DNA of 61,352 nt, taken from positions 1-61,352 of the forward strand of contig QHYI01000157.1 of assembly GCA_003223245.1 (NCBI GenBank), read 5' to 3'. The notes beneath the pieces are model-generated. The model did not search any database and was not told where the DNA came from. It saw only the letters and a list, made by a program, of their open reading frames with translations. Position 1 is the stretch's first letter. The number at the start of each line of letters is the position of its first letter. Position numbers and translations under genes: made by a program. The DNA is from Acidobacteriota bacterium. Lineage in GTDB: Bacteria; Acidobacteriota; Terriglobia; Acidiferrales; UBA7541. This document shows, in pieces, positions 27,457-39,081 of this stretch.

Positions 27457-29925
27457 TCATTCGTAGCGCAGCGCGACCAGCGGATCAACGCGCATGGCGC
27501 GGCGCGCGGGAAAGTACGATGCCAAAAGCGCGACGGCAGTGAGCAAGGCGGCGACGGCGACAAGCGTCAATGGATCGGTTGAGGTAACGCCAAAAAGAAG
27601 ACTGGACATCAAACGCGTAATGGCGAGCGATACGGCAACACCGATCACCACACCGAAGGCCGCCATGCGGGCGCCTTCGCCGAGCACCATGCGCAGAATA
27701 GTGCCGCGCTGTGCGCCCAAGGACATGCGAATACCGATTTCCTGGGTCCGGCGTGTTACGGAATGCGCTACAAGCCCATATATGCCCACAGCCGCCAACC
27801 CGAGCGCCACTCCAGCAAACAGCCCCGCGAGCAGCAAATAGAAGCGTTTCTCAGACAGCCATCCGCCCATTTCATCTGCAAAAGTGGAGAACTTCACGGG
27901 AACATCGGGAGCGAAATCGTGGAAGATGCCCCGCGCGGCGGAAAGAATAGGACCGGTGCCGGCATCGGTGCGCAAAAGGATCATTGGCGAAGAATTGCCG
28001 CTCAGCCCTCGCTGCTCGTAGTCGACGTAGATCACCGGGGCTACTGGGCGGTCGAGCCCCTCCGCGCGGACGTCGCCAACGACTCCGACAATCGTAAGCG
28101 GTTTCAGATTTCCGTCCATATTACCGAATTCAACGATTTGGCCGATGGGATCCTGATCCGGCCATTGTTGCCGCGCCAAGGCTTCGCTGATGACGGCGAC
28201 ATGGAGCGAGTCGGGGCCATCCCGCTCATCGAACAAGCGTCCCCGTCGCAGAAAGATTCCCGCCGTCAGGAAGTAGCCGGCGCTAGTAGGGCAATAGAGC
28301 GCTACGCCTAGGTTTTTAGGATTTTGGGTGAAGCGTCCCCATTCGGCGAAATTTGCAGGCGGTTTCTGGCCATCGAGAATCAGAAATTGGCCATCGGCAA
28401 AACCGCTCGCGATGGGAAGGCAACCGGTGAAGCCTGCAGACTGGACGCCAGGTATCGCCCGCAGGCGCGACAAGACGCGGTCAATCAATTGCACCTGGCG
28501 AAAAGATGCGTTATAGGTCTCGGGTCTTGTCGGTTCGAACATGGCGAGGACCAAGTGCTCCCCATTGAGTCCCGGATTGACGGAAATTAGGCGCAGAAAG
28601 CTGCGGCCCAGCAGTCCCGCACCGAAAAGCAGCACCAGCGTCACGGCCATCTCACCGACGATCAGCGCGCTTCGCGCCTTCTGGCTTCCGGCGCTATAAC
28701 CTCTTGAACCTGCGCCCAGCGCTTCGTTCAAATCAAATCCCCCAGCGCGCCAGGCGGCAAAAAGGCCAAGACCCAAGGCCACCATCAAAGTTGCGATGAG
28801 GGTAAAAAAAAGAACTGTTTCGTTGATGGAAATGCCTTGTTGGCGTGGCAAATCTGCGGGAAGGATCGCCGGAAGCAAATTGGTTGTCCAGACCGCGGCC
28901 AAGGTTCCCAGCCCGCCGCCGACGAGCGCCAGCGCCAGCGATTCCGCAAGCAATTGCTCGACGAGTCTTCCGCGTCCAGCCCCTAGAGCGGCACGCACCG
29001 CCAATTCCTTCCGCCGCGCCACTGTGCGCGCCAGCAACAATCCCGCGACGTTGGCGCAGGCAACTACAAATAAGAGAATGACGGCGGCGAAAAGCGTGAG
29101 CAATGCTTGCCGGACCTTGCCTACCAGGGCATCCGCAAGGGGGACAACGGCCGCGTCAATCAGCATATAGCCGCTTTTGACATCCGCGTCTTTGCCGTAC
29201 TGGCTCTTGATCCGGCGCGCGATGGTGCTCAGGTCCGCGCGGGCTTGCTCGAGCGAAGTGCCGTCGCGAAGGCGCCCAATGCCTTCGCCGTTGTGCGAAG
29301 TGCGGCTGGTGGACCATTCGTCTAGCTGCTCGCGCGGCACCCATGCTGATACCTTTGGAGGAAAATCAAATCCCTGCGGCATCACGCCCACTACCGAATA
29401 TACTTGGCCTTCCATCGTCAGCCGCACGTTCGAGAAATCCGCTCTGCTGCCGAGATATTGCTGCCAGTAGCCGTAGCTGACAATCATGGCAGGCGTGCCG
29501 TGAAGGCGAAGTTCGTCGGTCAGGAAAACACGCCCCAAGGCGGGTTCGACGCCCATCACCTTGAAAAAGTCCTGAGAGACGGCCGCAATGCTCATGCGCA
29601 CGGGTTCGCTGCCGCCAGAAACCGACTCTGGTCCCGTATTGAAATCGGCGAGACCGACAAGAGTGTGGTTTTGTTCGCGAAAATCAAGAAAATTCGGATC
29701 GGCCAAATGCATTCGACGGCCATTGGCAGAGAGTTCCCACACGGTCACGACCTGGTGGGGGTTCGGAAAGGGGAGCGGGCGCAACAGAACAGCGTCTACG
29801 ACAGAAAAGATTGCCGTGGATGCGCCAATGCCGAGCGCGAGCGTCAAGACCGCCGCGGCGGTGAAGCCGGGACTTTTCAGCAGCATGCGCAATGCATAGC
29901 GAATATCCTGGAGCAGTGTGGTCAT
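27457..29925 (-). CDS. ABC transporter permease, MacB/FtsX (ADOP-like) type
   Basis: 822 residues with the duplicated acidobacterial layout: an N-terminal helix after [20 protein letters not shown], a large periplasmic MacB core domain, an FtsX module around [20 protein letters not shown], a second periplasmic domain and a final FtsX module with [19 protein letters not shown], ending [10 protein letters not shown]. Such permeases act with a MacB-like ATPase and a periplasmic adaptor. They move substrate mechanically in the periplasm rather than across the inner membrane. The ATPase gene lies just upstream (38 bp), and the broken paralogue starts 7 bp downstream. Confidence 0.88.
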   Translation of the reverse strand: MTTLLQDIRYALRMLLKSPGFTAAAVLTLALGIGASTAIFSVVDAVLLRPLPFPNPHQVVTVWELSANGRRMHLADPNFLDFREQNHTLVGLADFNTGPESVSGGSEPVRMSIAAVSQDFFKVMGVEPALGRVFLTDELRLHGTPAMIVSYGYWQQYLGSRADFSNVRLTMEGQVYSVVGVMPQGFDFPPKVSAWVPREQLDEWSTSRTSHNGEGIGRLRDGTSLEQARADLSTIARRIKSQYGKDADVKSGYMLIDAAVVPLADALVGKVRQALLTLFAAVILLFVVACANVAGLLLARTVARRKELAVRAALGAGRGRLVEQLLAESLALALVGGGLGTLAAVWTTNLLPAILPADLPRQQGISINETVLFFTLIATLMVALGLGLFAAWRAGGFDLNEALGAGSRGYSAGSQKARSALIVGEMAVTLVLLFGAGLLGRSFLRLISVNPGLNGEHLVLAMFEPTRPETYNASFRQVQLIDRVLSRLRAIPGVQSAGFTGCLPIASGFADGQFLILDGQKPPANFAEWGRFTQNPKNLGVALYCPTSAGYFLTAGIFLRRGRLFDERDGPDSLHVAVISEALARQQWPDQDPIGQIVEFGNMDGNLKPLTIVGVVGDVRAEGLDRPVAPVIYVDYEQRGLSGNSSPMILLRTDAGTGPILSAARGIFHDFAPDVPVKFSTFADEMGGWLSEKRFYLLLAGLFAGVALGLAAVGIYGLVAHSVTRRTQEIGIRMSLGAQRGTILRMVLGEGARMAAFGVVIGVAVSLAITRLMSSLLFGVTSTDPLTLVAVAALLTAVALLASYFPARRAMRVDPLVALRYE

Positions 29926-29962
29926 TTGAGGGCCTCGCGCAACGGAGGACGAAGGAGCCCCG

Positions 29963-30679
29963 TTACCCGGGTTGCGCCGCGCTAGCGCCTACGCCGGATG
30001 TTGCCGTTTCTCCTACGACCCACCCGTCCTTTAGCTGGATGATGCGGTGCCCGAAAGACGCATTTCTCTCCGAGTGCGTGACCTGAATAATAGTCGTGCC
30101 CGCATCATTGAGTCTTTTGAAGAGCTGCATAATTTCTTCGCCCTGCGCGGAATGGAGGTTTCCGGTGGGCTCATCGGCCAGAATCAGTTTTGGGTTCATG
30201 ATGACCGCCCGGGCCACGCCCACAAGCTGCTGCTGCCCTCCAGAAAGCTGGTTGGGAAACAAATCCTTCTTGCCCACGATGTTGAAGCGGTCGAGAGCAT
30301 CGCACACGCGGCTGACACGCTCCTTGTGCGGGATGTTTTTGTAAGAAAGAGGCACTTCGAGGTTCTCAAACACCGTGAGGTTGTCGATTAAGTGATAGCT
30401 CTGAAAGACGAACCCAATGTTGGCTTTGTGCAGTTCATTCCGTTTTTTGACGTTGAGCCGGTGAACGGGCTCGCCATTGAAGTAGTATTCGCCGATCCAC
30501 GCGCCATCGAGCATGCCGATGATGCTGAGCAGCGTGGATTTTCCTGCGCCGGACGGACCCATGATGGTGACAAACTCCCCCGGCTGAATATCCAGGTTGA
30601 CGCGGCGAAGCAGAAAGAAGCGGTTTGGCCCTGCCTCCACGGATTTTTCAAGGTTTCGCAGTTGAATTAATGGTTCCAA
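29963..30679 (-). CDS. ABC transporter ATPase, MacB/LolD type
   Basis: About 238 residues from a TTG at 30679 preceded by AAAGGAG at correct spacing. A longer frame from the ATG at 30709 overlaps the previous gene and would contain that ribosome site inside the coding sequence. Walker A is GPSGAGKST, the signature is [14 protein letters not shown], Walker B with D-loop is [11 protein letters not shown], and the switch His is in VTHSE. These are the marks of MacB/LolD ATPases that drive FtsX-fold permeases. It lies between two permease genes (22 bp after the upstream stop) and may serve either or both. Confidence 0.9.
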   Translation of the reverse strand: MEPLIQLRNLEKSVEAGPNRFFLLRRVNLDIQPGEFVTIMGPSGAGKSTLLSIIGMLDGAWIGEYYFNGEPVHRLNVKKRNELHKANIGFVFQSYHLIDNLTVFENLEVPLSYKNIPHKERVSRVCDALDRFNIVGKKDLFPNQLSGGQQQLVGVARAVIMNPKLILADEPTGNLHSAQGEEIMQLFKRLNDAGTTIIQVTHSERNASFGHRIIQLKDGWVVGETATSGVGASAAQPG

Positions 30680-30701
30680 GAGATCTCCTTTAAACAACTC
30701 C

Positions 30702-33167
30702 TCATTCATAACGCAGCGCGACGAGCGGATCGACACGCGCCCCACGCCGCGCGGGCAGATAACTCGCCAAGGCCGCAACTCCCGCAAGCAACAGCGGCAC
30801 GCTTATAAACGAGAATGGATCGGCGGCTTCGACGCCAAATAACACGGAAGAAAGGGCGCGCGCCAAAACGAAAGCGATGGGCAGGCCAATTGCCAAACCA
30901 ATAATTGTAAGAAGCATGCCACTGCGCAGCACCATGCGCACAATGTCTGTGGTCTGCGCACCGAGCGACATGCGGACGCCGATCTCATGAACGCGTTCGC
31001 TCACGGAATACGACATGACCCCGAACACGCCGACGGAGGCAAGAACCAACGCGATACCGCCGAGCACCGCCATCATCGCGGCAACATAGGCGATGCCAAT
31101 GATGGATTCGGTGATGACGCGGTCCATGGGCTTGATGTTATAAAGCGGGAGTTCGGGATCGACCGCGGCGATCTGCTCGCGCGCTGGGGAGATGAATTGC
31201 GAAGGAGGGCCAGCGGTACGCAACACGACCGTTGTGTAGTATCGCGGGGCTTGGCGAAACGATCGATAAATCGTGGGAATGTATTCCTTGTTGATCCAAC
31301 CATAGCGGACGTCGTTTACGACGCCGACGATGGTCATCCACGGATGCTCCAAATCCGTATCATGGGGTCCCGTCACGGCATACCGATTCCCTACGGCGAT
31401 CTGTTTCCCAATGGGATTTTCGCCAGGGAAATACCGCCGCGCGAGGCTTTCGCTAATGACCGCAACGCGCGGTGCATCGGAGCCGTCACGATCGCTCAGC
31501 GTGCGGCCTTCCTTTAACGCGATATTCATCACCTGGAAGTAATTGGGGCTTGTGGTCTGGATGATAGCGTTGCGGAGTTCGCCGCGCTGGCTTTGAGGGC
31601 GGCCTTCAATCGAAAAAGTATCCGTGCTCACTCCGCCCCCATCCGAGTACGGAACATTGGTAGCAATCGCGGACGCCTGGACGCCTGGAACCGCGCTGAG
31701 CCGCTCGAAGACCTGCTCGAAAAACCCAAGGCGCGCGCTGGACTGAGAGTATTGCGTCTCAGGAAGCGTGAGATTCATGGTCAGAAGAGTTCGTGGCGAA
31801 TAACTTTCATTCACATTCAGCAATCCCTGGAAGTTTTTCACCAGCAGGCCTGCACCCACCAGCAAAACCAGCGCAAGCGAAATCTCCGCTACCACGAGCG
31901 CGCCGCGCAGGCGACCACCCGCGCGGCTTGCGGTCGAACCGCGTCCGCTTTCCTTCAAACAGTCAGCCAGATTGGCACGCGAAGCGAGCAAGGCGGGGGC
32001 TAGCCCCGACAAAATGCCGCTGACCACGACGATTGCCAGGGTAAACAAGAAGGCGGTGGAGTCCAGACGAATGGTCTTCCACCCTGCAATGAACTTGGCC
32101 ACGTCCGGCGGCATGTGCGAAAGAATCATCTGGAGACACCACTGGGCAATCCGCAAGCCCAGCGCTGCGCCGCAGGCAGCGAGAATGGTGCTTTCGGTAA
32201 GCAATTGCCGTATAAGCCGCCACCGGCTGCCCCCCAATGCGGTGCGCACGGCAAATTCGTTGGTGCGCCCGGCTATGCGCGCAAACTGTACGTTGGCAAC
32301 ATCCGCACAAGCGATCAGCAGCACGAAACCTACCGCGCCCAATAGTAACCACGTGTACTCGCGCGTGATATCGCCGGTCATAAATTGCGCGAGGGTCATG
32401 GGGCGAAGTTCCCAGCCTTTGTTGGTATCCGGGTAGGCATCGGCCTCCCGCTGCGCGATGGCTTTCATTTCCGATGAAGCTTCCGAAAAGGAAACCCCCG
32501 GCTTCAAACGGCCGAGCACCCAAAGCCAGCGGCTATCGCGGCGCTCGCGATCTTTGGCGTTGATGGCAAGCGGGATCCAGGCCTCGGCGGGCAATGGGAA
32601 ATCAAAGCCTCTGGCCATAACTCCGACGACCGTATAGCTCTTGCCGTCCACCTTGATGCTTTTCCCGAGGATGTTTTCATCAGAGGCGTAGCGCTGCTCC
32701 CAGAGCGCGTGGCCGAGAATGATTTCCTGGTCCTTCCCGGGCTGTTCCTCTTCGCCCAAGAACCCGCGACCCAGTTGCGGCCGTACGCCGAGCCCTTCAA
32801 ATAAATTGGCAGAGACTTGAAAAGCTTGAGCTTTTTGTGGCTGACCGTCGCCAGTCAGACTTATTTCATGCCACGCATAGGCAGCCAGGCGATCGAACGA
32901 GCGTACCTCCTTCTGCCAGTCGAAATAGGTGGCAGGGGCAATGCCGTTCATGTCGATATTCTGCTGTGGGCGGGAGTCTACAAGAGCAACGATGCGGTTC
33001 GCGTTTTCAAACGGCGCCGGATGGAGCAGAAAGGCTTCGGCCACGCTGAACATGGCGGTGTTCAGCCCGATGCCTACGGCGAACGCCAGGATGGAAACCA
33101 CCGTGGCGAGCCGATGCTTCCATAGCATGCGCGCGCCGTAGCGGATGTCCTGCCAAATCGTGCCCAT
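30702..33167 (-). CDS. ABC transporter permease, MacB/FtsX (ADOP-like) type
   Basis: 821 residues. It starts MGTIWQDIRYGARMLWKHRL, then a first helix (VVSILAFAVGIGLNTAMFSV), a periplasmic MacB core, an FtsX module with [20 protein letters not shown], a second periplasmic domain and a C-terminal FtsX module with VSERVHEIGVRMSLGAQTTD, ending [10 protein letters not shown]. It lies between two ATPase genes with gaps of 14-22 bp. Expected action: ATP-driven periplasmic efflux with the HlyD-like adaptor encoded at the head of the operon. The substrate is unknown. Confidence 0.88.
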   Translation of the reverse strand: MGTIWQDIRYGARMLWKHRLATVVSILAFAVGIGLNTAMFSVAEAFLLHPAPFENANRIVALVDSRPQQNIDMNGIAPATYFDWQKEVRSFDRLAAYAWHEISLTGDGQPQKAQAFQVSANLFEGLGVRPQLGRGFLGEEEQPGKDQEIILGHALWEQRYASDENILGKSIKVDGKSYTVVGVMARGFDFPLPAEAWIPLAINAKDRERRDSRWLWVLGRLKPGVSFSEASSEMKAIAQREADAYPDTNKGWELRPMTLAQFMTGDITREYTWLLLGAVGFVLLIACADVANVQFARIAGRTNEFAVRTALGGSRWRLIRQLLTESTILAACGAALGLRIAQWCLQMILSHMPPDVAKFIAGWKTIRLDSTAFLFTLAIVVVSGILSGLAPALLASRANLADCLKESGRGSTASRAGGRLRGALVVAEISLALVLLVGAGLLVKNFQGLLNVNESYSPRTLLTMNLTLPETQYSQSSARLGFFEQVFERLSAVPGVQASAIATNVPYSDGGGVSTDTFSIEGRPQSQRGELRNAIIQTTSPNYFQVMNIALKEGRTLSDRDGSDAPRVAVISESLARRYFPGENPIGKQIAVGNRYAVTGPHDTDLEHPWMTIVGVVNDVRYGWINKEYIPTIYRSFRQAPRYYTTVVLRTAGPPSQFISPAREQIAAVDPELPLYNIKPMDRVITESIIGIAYVAAMMAVLGGIALVLASVGVFGVMSYSVSERVHEIGVRMSLGAQTTDIVRMVLRSGMLLTIIGLAIGLPIAFVLARALSSVLFGVEAADPFSFISVPLLLAGVAALASYLPARRGARVDPLVALRYE

Positions 33168-33181
33168 GCCGACCTTTCGCG

Positions 33182-33892
<711 letters not shown>

Positions 33893-33968
33893 AAGTTCTC
33901 CTTATCGAATTCGATTCCGGAAATCCGTTCCACCTTACTTGTCCATACGTGCGCACGCTAGTGAAAGT

Positions 33969-36497
33969 TCATTCGTATCGCAGGGCTATTAAGGGGTCCA
34001 CGCGTGTCGCCCTTCGCGCCGGAACATAACACGCGACGAGAGCCACGACCACGAGGAAGGCCGTAACCACTGCGAAGGTCACAGGATCGGTTGCGGCCAC
34101 GCCATAAATCATTTTGGAGATCAGACGGGTCGCTTCCAGCGCAACAAGAATCCCAACAACCACCCCGGCCAAAGTCAGCCGAAGACCCTGCCCGATGACC
34201 ATGCGCAACACGTTTTTGGGCGCCGCCCCGAGTGCCAGCCGGATACCTATTTCGCGGGTCTTGCGTGTCACAGAGTAAGCCATCGTCCCATAGAGGCCTA
34301 TCGAGGCCAGCAGCAGAGCGAGCAGGCCGAAGAAACTCGACAGGCGAGCCATGATGCGTTCCTCGGTCAGCGCTTCCGCCGTAAGCTCTGTCTGCGTGCT
34401 CACATCCATCAACGGCAGGCTCGGGTCCATCTTATGGACCGTGTCCCGCAAGAGAGGGATCAATCCGGCTGGATACCCAGCACTGCGCACCTGAAAATAC
34501 ATTGCCCCCAGGTAGTCGGGAAATTGCGCAAAGGACATGTAAGCCTTCGGAAGCAGGCTGGCGTGAATGTCAGTGAGTTCCGCTTTCTTGACTACGCCCA
34601 CTATCTCAAACTCATATTTTGGATCAGGCTTTGTACCGTTACCTAAATAGAATCGCCGACCAAGAGGATAGGTGTCCTTCAGATAGGTTTGCACAAACGT
34701 TTCATCCACGACGGCCACCCGAGATTCTTGATCGGTATCCTTCTCTTCTATTCCGCGGCCCGCAATCAGGGGAATGTCCATCGTTTTGAAGAAATCCGGG
34801 CCTACGGCAATCCACCGCAGATGGTTGTTCGGAACATTCAGCTTTGAACCTTCCACTGTAATGTTCGTATTGCTGGACCAATTCGAGAGAGGAATGAACG
34901 GAGACTGTGTCGCTGACAAGACGCCCGGAAGCGCTTCGATACGCTGCCGAAGCTGCTGGTAGAAATTCACCAGCCGCTCCCCTTTATAGCCCGCGCGGCT
35001 AGCATCAACGCCGAAATTGAGAAGGTTTCTTTGGTTGAAGCCAAGGTCTTTTCGCTCGAAATTTTGCAAAGTACGGACGAACAGTCCTGCCCCAATCATC
35101 AGAACTAGCGAGGCCGCTACTTGCGCAACCACGAGGGTCTTCCCCAGGAAATGTCCGCGGCGGCCTTCGGATACATTGCTGGCGCTCTCTTTCATCGCGG
35201 AAGCAAGCTCTAGGCGCGCGGCACGAAATGCGGGCGCCAAGCCGAAAAGAATTCCCGTCAGCACCGAAGCGGTGAAGGTGAAGAGCAGCACATTGGTGTC
35301 CGGCTGGACATCGAGGATCACTTCATTCTCGCTGTGGGACATTAGCGTCAAAAGCGCCTGCGTTCCCCATCCGGCGAAAAGTATTCCCAAAGCGCCGCCA
35401 ATCACCGCTAGCATCACGCTCTCGGTCAGCAACTGGCGGACGAGCCGCAGCCGGGACGCTCCGATCGCAAGACGCACACTAACTTCTTTTTCACGAGATG
35501 TAGCGCGGGCCAAGAGCAGCGTGGCCAAATTCGCGCAGGCAACCAGAAGCACAAGCCCGACGACAACCATCAGCAGGTAGAGCGGTTCCGAATAGGCTTC
35601 GCGCAGATTGTCGAGGCCCCGAGCCGCGGCAGCGAGTTGCAAATGCGGAACCTGATCTGGTTTGTCCGGCGTCCAGCCAGCAATGACAAACTGATGGAAG
35701 GCAGCGTCGAGGATGGACTGCGCCTGTTCGCGGCTTACTCCGGGCTTGAGCCGCCCCATGATGTTGAGGCAAATCCAGTCCGGGTCGGTAAAAACCGAAT
35801 CGGTGTTCTCCGGCTTCGAACCCCAGGGACGCAGGTTCGGAAGATCCGCGAAGGCTACCCAGACATCAGGCTCCTTTCCTGGCTGTTCCCCATAAAAAGA
35901 GGGTGGAGTCACTCCGACAATCGTTGCGGATGTCCCGTTCAGCGTGATGGCACGCCCTAAAACGGTTGGATCGTTGCCAAATCGGCTGCTCCAATAAGCG
36001 TAACTGATGACCGCGACGCGCGGCGCCCCTGGTTGCTCGTCTTCTTCAGTGATCGTGCGTCCCAATAGTGGCGTGACGCCCAGGCCGGAGAAATAATCCG
36101 CTGTCACCATTTCTCCGTTCGCCAGCGTGGGCTCACCGTTCAGTGTCACCGTGACGTTTTGCTCGTTGAAACCAAGGGGTACAAAGGCAAAAACGCTCGC
36201 AAGCGCTTGTTTCTGCGAGCTGAACTGCTTGAACGCAGGGTAAGAGAACGATAACTGGGAGTCCCCGCCCGTTTGACTAAAATGCGGAGGCCAGTGGTGG
36301 GTGTCCCATTTGAATACCACCAGCTCCTGAGGGCGCTTCACCGGCAGATTCTTGAGCATCACCGCGTCGATGAAGCTGAAAATCGCCGTGTTTGCCCCGA
36401 TTCCCAGAGCCAGCGTCAATACCGCTATGGCCGTGAATCCCGGCTTCTTCGCCAGCATCCTCAGCCCGTATTTCACGTCCTGCCACAGCGTTTGCAT
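33969..36497 (-). CDS. ABC transporter permease, MacB/FtsX (ADOP-like) type
   Basis: 842 residues with the duplicated FtsX layout. The start is MQTLWQDVKYGLRMLAKKPG; the first helix is in [20 protein letters not shown], the middle FtsX module in VVVGLVLLVACANLATLLLA, and the last module in VTRKTREIGIRLALGAAPKN, ending VDPLIALRYE. It lies 76 bp upstream of the second ATPase gene and 45 bp downstream of another permease gene. It is probably part of one transporter series with the adaptor; pairing with a specific ATPase cannot be settled from sequence. Confidence 0.88.
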   Translation of the reverse strand: MQTLWQDVKYGLRMLAKKPGFTAIAVLTLALGIGANTAIFSFIDAVMLKNLPVKRPQELVVFKWDTHHWPPHFSQTGGDSQLSFSYPAFKQFSSQKQALASVFAFVPLGFNEQNVTVTLNGEPTLANGEMVTADYFSGLGVTPLLGRTITEEDEQPGAPRVAVISYAYWSSRFGNDPTVLGRAITLNGTSATIVGVTPPSFYGEQPGKEPDVWVAFADLPNLRPWGSKPENTDSVFTDPDWICLNIMGRLKPGVSREQAQSILDAAFHQFVIAGWTPDKPDQVPHLQLAAAARGLDNLREAYSEPLYLLMVVVGLVLLVACANLATLLLARATSREKEVSVRLAIGASRLRLVRQLLTESVMLAVIGGALGILFAGWGTQALLTLMSHSENEVILDVQPDTNVLLFTFTASVLTGILFGLAPAFRAARLELASAMKESASNVSEGRRGHFLGKTLVVAQVAASLVLMIGAGLFVRTLQNFERKDLGFNQRNLLNFGVDASRAGYKGERLVNFYQQLRQRIEALPGVLSATQSPFIPLSNWSSNTNITVEGSKLNVPNNHLRWIAVGPDFFKTMDIPLIAGRGIEEKDTDQESRVAVVDETFVQTYLKDTYPLGRRFYLGNGTKPDPKYEFEIVGVVKKAELTDIHASLLPKAYMSFAQFPDYLGAMYFQVRSAGYPAGLIPLLRDTVHKMDPSLPLMDVSTQTELTAEALTEERIMARLSSFFGLLALLLASIGLYGTMAYSVTRKTREIGIRLALGAAPKNVLRMVIGQGLRLTLAGVVVGILVALEATRLISKMIYGVAATDPVTFAVVTAFLVVVALVACYVPARRATRVDPLIALRYE

Positions 36498-36542
36498 CTC
36501 GCTCTTCTACCCCTAACTCAATCCTCCAGCTTCTAAAACCAC

Positions 36543-39005
36543 TCACTCATATCTCAACGCCACGAGCGGGTCCACGCGGGTCGCTCGCCGTGTAGGTATG
36601 AAACCTGCTGCCAGGGCCACCACAGCCACCACCAACAAGACTTCCAAAAAGGTCAGCGGGTCATTCGGGCCGATGCCATAAAGCTGGTTTCGCAACAGAT
36701 AACCGAGGCTCACGGCGCCCACAACACCTAAGACGACTCCTAAGGCCGTTGGTCTCGCCCCGCCATCCAAAATCATCTTCAGGACATCCCTTCGCTGCGC
36801 CCCTAGCGCCATGCGAATCCCAATCTCTCCCGTGCGCTGCGCCACCTGATAGCTGATCACGCAATAAATCCCCGTAGCTGCAAGAAGAAGCGCCAGGAAA
36901 CCAAAGCAACTGAAGAGAGTCGTGGTAAAACGGCGGCGCGACAAGGATGTTGCGAGAATTTCGCTCATCATGGCGGAGTTCCAGATGGGAACGTTCTTAT
37001 CCATAGACCACAACTGCTTTGCAATCCCGCTTGTCAGCGTCTGCGCATCTACATGGCTGCGAATGACAACGCACGGCCGCAGAAATGGGTGATGGGAATA
37101 GAGCAGGTATGCTGCCGGTGTGGTCGGCGAATCCACGCCGTACTGATGGACATCGCCCACGATGCCAACAATTTCGGCCCACGACCGGTCTTCGTGGCGC
37201 CCTCCTAACTGGATCCGTTTGCCGATGGGATCTTCGTTCGGCCATATCTGCCGCGCGGCCTTCTCGTCAATAATCGCGACCGAGGAGGTTCTGGCAGCGT
37301 CGGATTCCGTGAACAAATGTCCGCGCTTCAGGGGAATCCCCATCGCGCGGAAGTAGTCCGGGCTAACCTCATACCTGTCCACGCTCGGAACTTCTCGCGG
37401 GGGAATCAAGCGGTCTTGAATCTGCAACCCTGCCTGATCGAGACCTCCACCACTCGGCAGATTGCTGGTAATCCCCGCAGCTTCCACTCCGGGCAACGCA
37501 CGGATGCGTTCCAGGGCCTCACGCTCGAAGCGGACTATGGCCTTAGCCATCAGCAGCGCTTCCGGAACGCTCTTTGGATTTTCATACTTCGGGCCGATGA
37601 GCGCGAAATTCGTGGTGTAGAGATTTTGCACGTCGAAACCCGGGTTGACGTCCATCGCGCGAACAAAACTCTTCAACAGCAGTGCAGACCCGGCCGCCAG
37701 AACGAACGCGCAAGCCACCTCGGCGATGACAAGCAGGCTGCGAAGCCGGCTGCGAGAAACTCCGACCAAGCTCCGCGAAGTCTGTTGCAAGGCTTCCCGT
37801 TGGTCCACGTGAGCCGCCTGAAGGGCGGGAGCGAGCCCGGTCAAGATTCCCGTGGCCACACTTACAACCAGCGTGAAAACAAGAACCCAGCCGTCCACTT
37901 GCACGTCGCTGAGACGCGGAATGCCCGTCGGCGCCCACAGGGTCAGAAGCTTCGTGCCCCAGAGCGCGAGAAATATTCCGCCTAGTCCTCCCAGCACGCT
38001 GACCAAAGCGCCCTCGGTCAGTAGTTGGCGAACGAGCCGCAAACGGCTTGCACCTAAGGCCGCCCGCAACGCCACTTCCCGTTCCTTGCCTGACGATCGC
38101 GCCAGAAGTAGGCTTGCCACGTTAGCGCAAGCGATCAGCAGGACAAGTGCCGTCGCTCCCAGCAACATCCATAAAGCGGATTGCACTTGGCCATACCAAC
38201 TCTCATGGAGCGGCGTAACTTTCACGAAAAAGCCCGGAGCATAATCGCTCGGGAATTCTTGGGTGAGCTTCGCCGCAATCGAGTTCATTTCCGCGCGCGC
38301 TTGCCCTACGCTTACTCCGTCTTTCAGCCGCGCCACGCTTTGCAGATGCTGGCAGGTGCGGCAGGCATCGGGCATGGAGAGGTCGTAACCCAACGGGGCC
38401 CACACTTCGGGCGTGCCTCCGGCATCGTTAAACGACAGCGATTGGAAGGTCTCCGGTAAAACGCCAGCAATCTCGAACGGAACCTGGTCGAGAAGGATGT
38501 TCGTGCCAATCACTTTCGGATTTGCCGCAAAGTGGCTCACCCAATACGCGTGGCTGAGTAGGACAACATGCCCGCGATCCGGGCGATCCTCTTCGGGCAG
38601 CATGCCGCGCCCGATAGCAGGTTGGACTCCCAAGGTTGGGAAGAAATTCTGCGTAATCTGCATCCCATATACGATTTCCGGAGAAGTCCCTCCGGTCCAG
38701 GTCGGTGTCCATTCCTGGTAAAGCCCAATCGATTGCAAGGTGCGGCTCCGCGCCTTCCAATCCGCTGTCTCTCCATAGGAAACCTTGATCGGGTCTGAGG
38801 TTTCTCGATCGCCCGCGGCTAGAACGACAAGGCGGTCCGGCTGATGATAAGGAAGAGAATTGAGAAGCACTGCTTTGACGACGCTGAATAGCGCGGTGTT
38901 TGCGCCGATCCCCAGCGCGAGAGTCAGGACCGCTACTGCAGTGAACGCGCGATTCTTTGTGAGCATTCGCACGCCATAGCGCAGATCCTGCCAAAGCGTC
39001 TGCAT
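36543..39005 (-). CDS. ABC transporter permease, MacB/FtsX (ADOP-like) type
   Basis: 820 residues, starting [20 protein letters not shown]. It has the first helix, periplasmic core, middle FtsX module ([20 protein letters not shown]), second periplasmic domain and final FtsX module ([20 protein letters not shown]), ending [10 protein letters not shown]. It follows the adaptor gene by 76 bp. The near-identical N-terminal and C-terminal phrases across the operon show repeated duplication, while the periplasmic domains differ, which suggests different substrates or partners. Confidence 0.88.
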   Translation of the reverse strand: MQTLWQDLRYGVRMLTKNRAFTAVAVLTLALGIGANTALFSVVKAVLLNSLPYHQPDRLVVLAAGDRETSDPIKVSYGETADWKARSRTLQSIGLYQEWTPTWTGGTSPEIVYGMQITQNFFPTLGVQPAIGRGMLPEEDRPDRGHVVLLSHAYWVSHFAANPKVIGTNILLDQVPFEIAGVLPETFQSLSFNDAGGTPEVWAPLGYDLSMPDACRTCQHLQSVARLKDGVSVGQARAEMNSIAAKLTQEFPSDYAPGFFVKVTPLHESWYGQVQSALWMLLGATALVLLIACANVASLLLARSSGKEREVALRAALGASRLRLVRQLLTEGALVSVLGGLGGIFLALWGTKLLTLWAPTGIPRLSDVQVDGWVLVFTLVVSVATGILTGLAPALQAAHVDQREALQQTSRSLVGVSRSRLRSLLVIAEVACAFVLAAGSALLLKSFVRAMDVNPGFDVQNLYTTNFALIGPKYENPKSVPEALLMAKAIVRFEREALERIRALPGVEAAGITSNLPSGGGLDQAGLQIQDRLIPPREVPSVDRYEVSPDYFRAMGIPLKRGHLFTESDAARTSSVAIIDEKAARQIWPNEDPIGKRIQLGGRHEDRSWAEIVGIVGDVHQYGVDSPTTPAAYLLYSHHPFLRPCVVIRSHVDAQTLTSGIAKQLWSMDKNVPIWNSAMMSEILATSLSRRRFTTTLFSCFGFLALLLAATGIYCVISYQVAQRTGEIGIRMALGAQRRDVLKMILDGGARPTALGVVLGVVGAVSLGYLLRNQLYGIGPNDPLTFLEVLLVVAVVALAAGFIPTRRATRVDPLVALRYE

Positions 39006-39081
39006 CCGCGTTCCCTTCCCCCACGCTTCCCGTTCTTTTCTAGCTTTTTGCCCCGGGCCGCTTGCGAACAGACCTCACCTG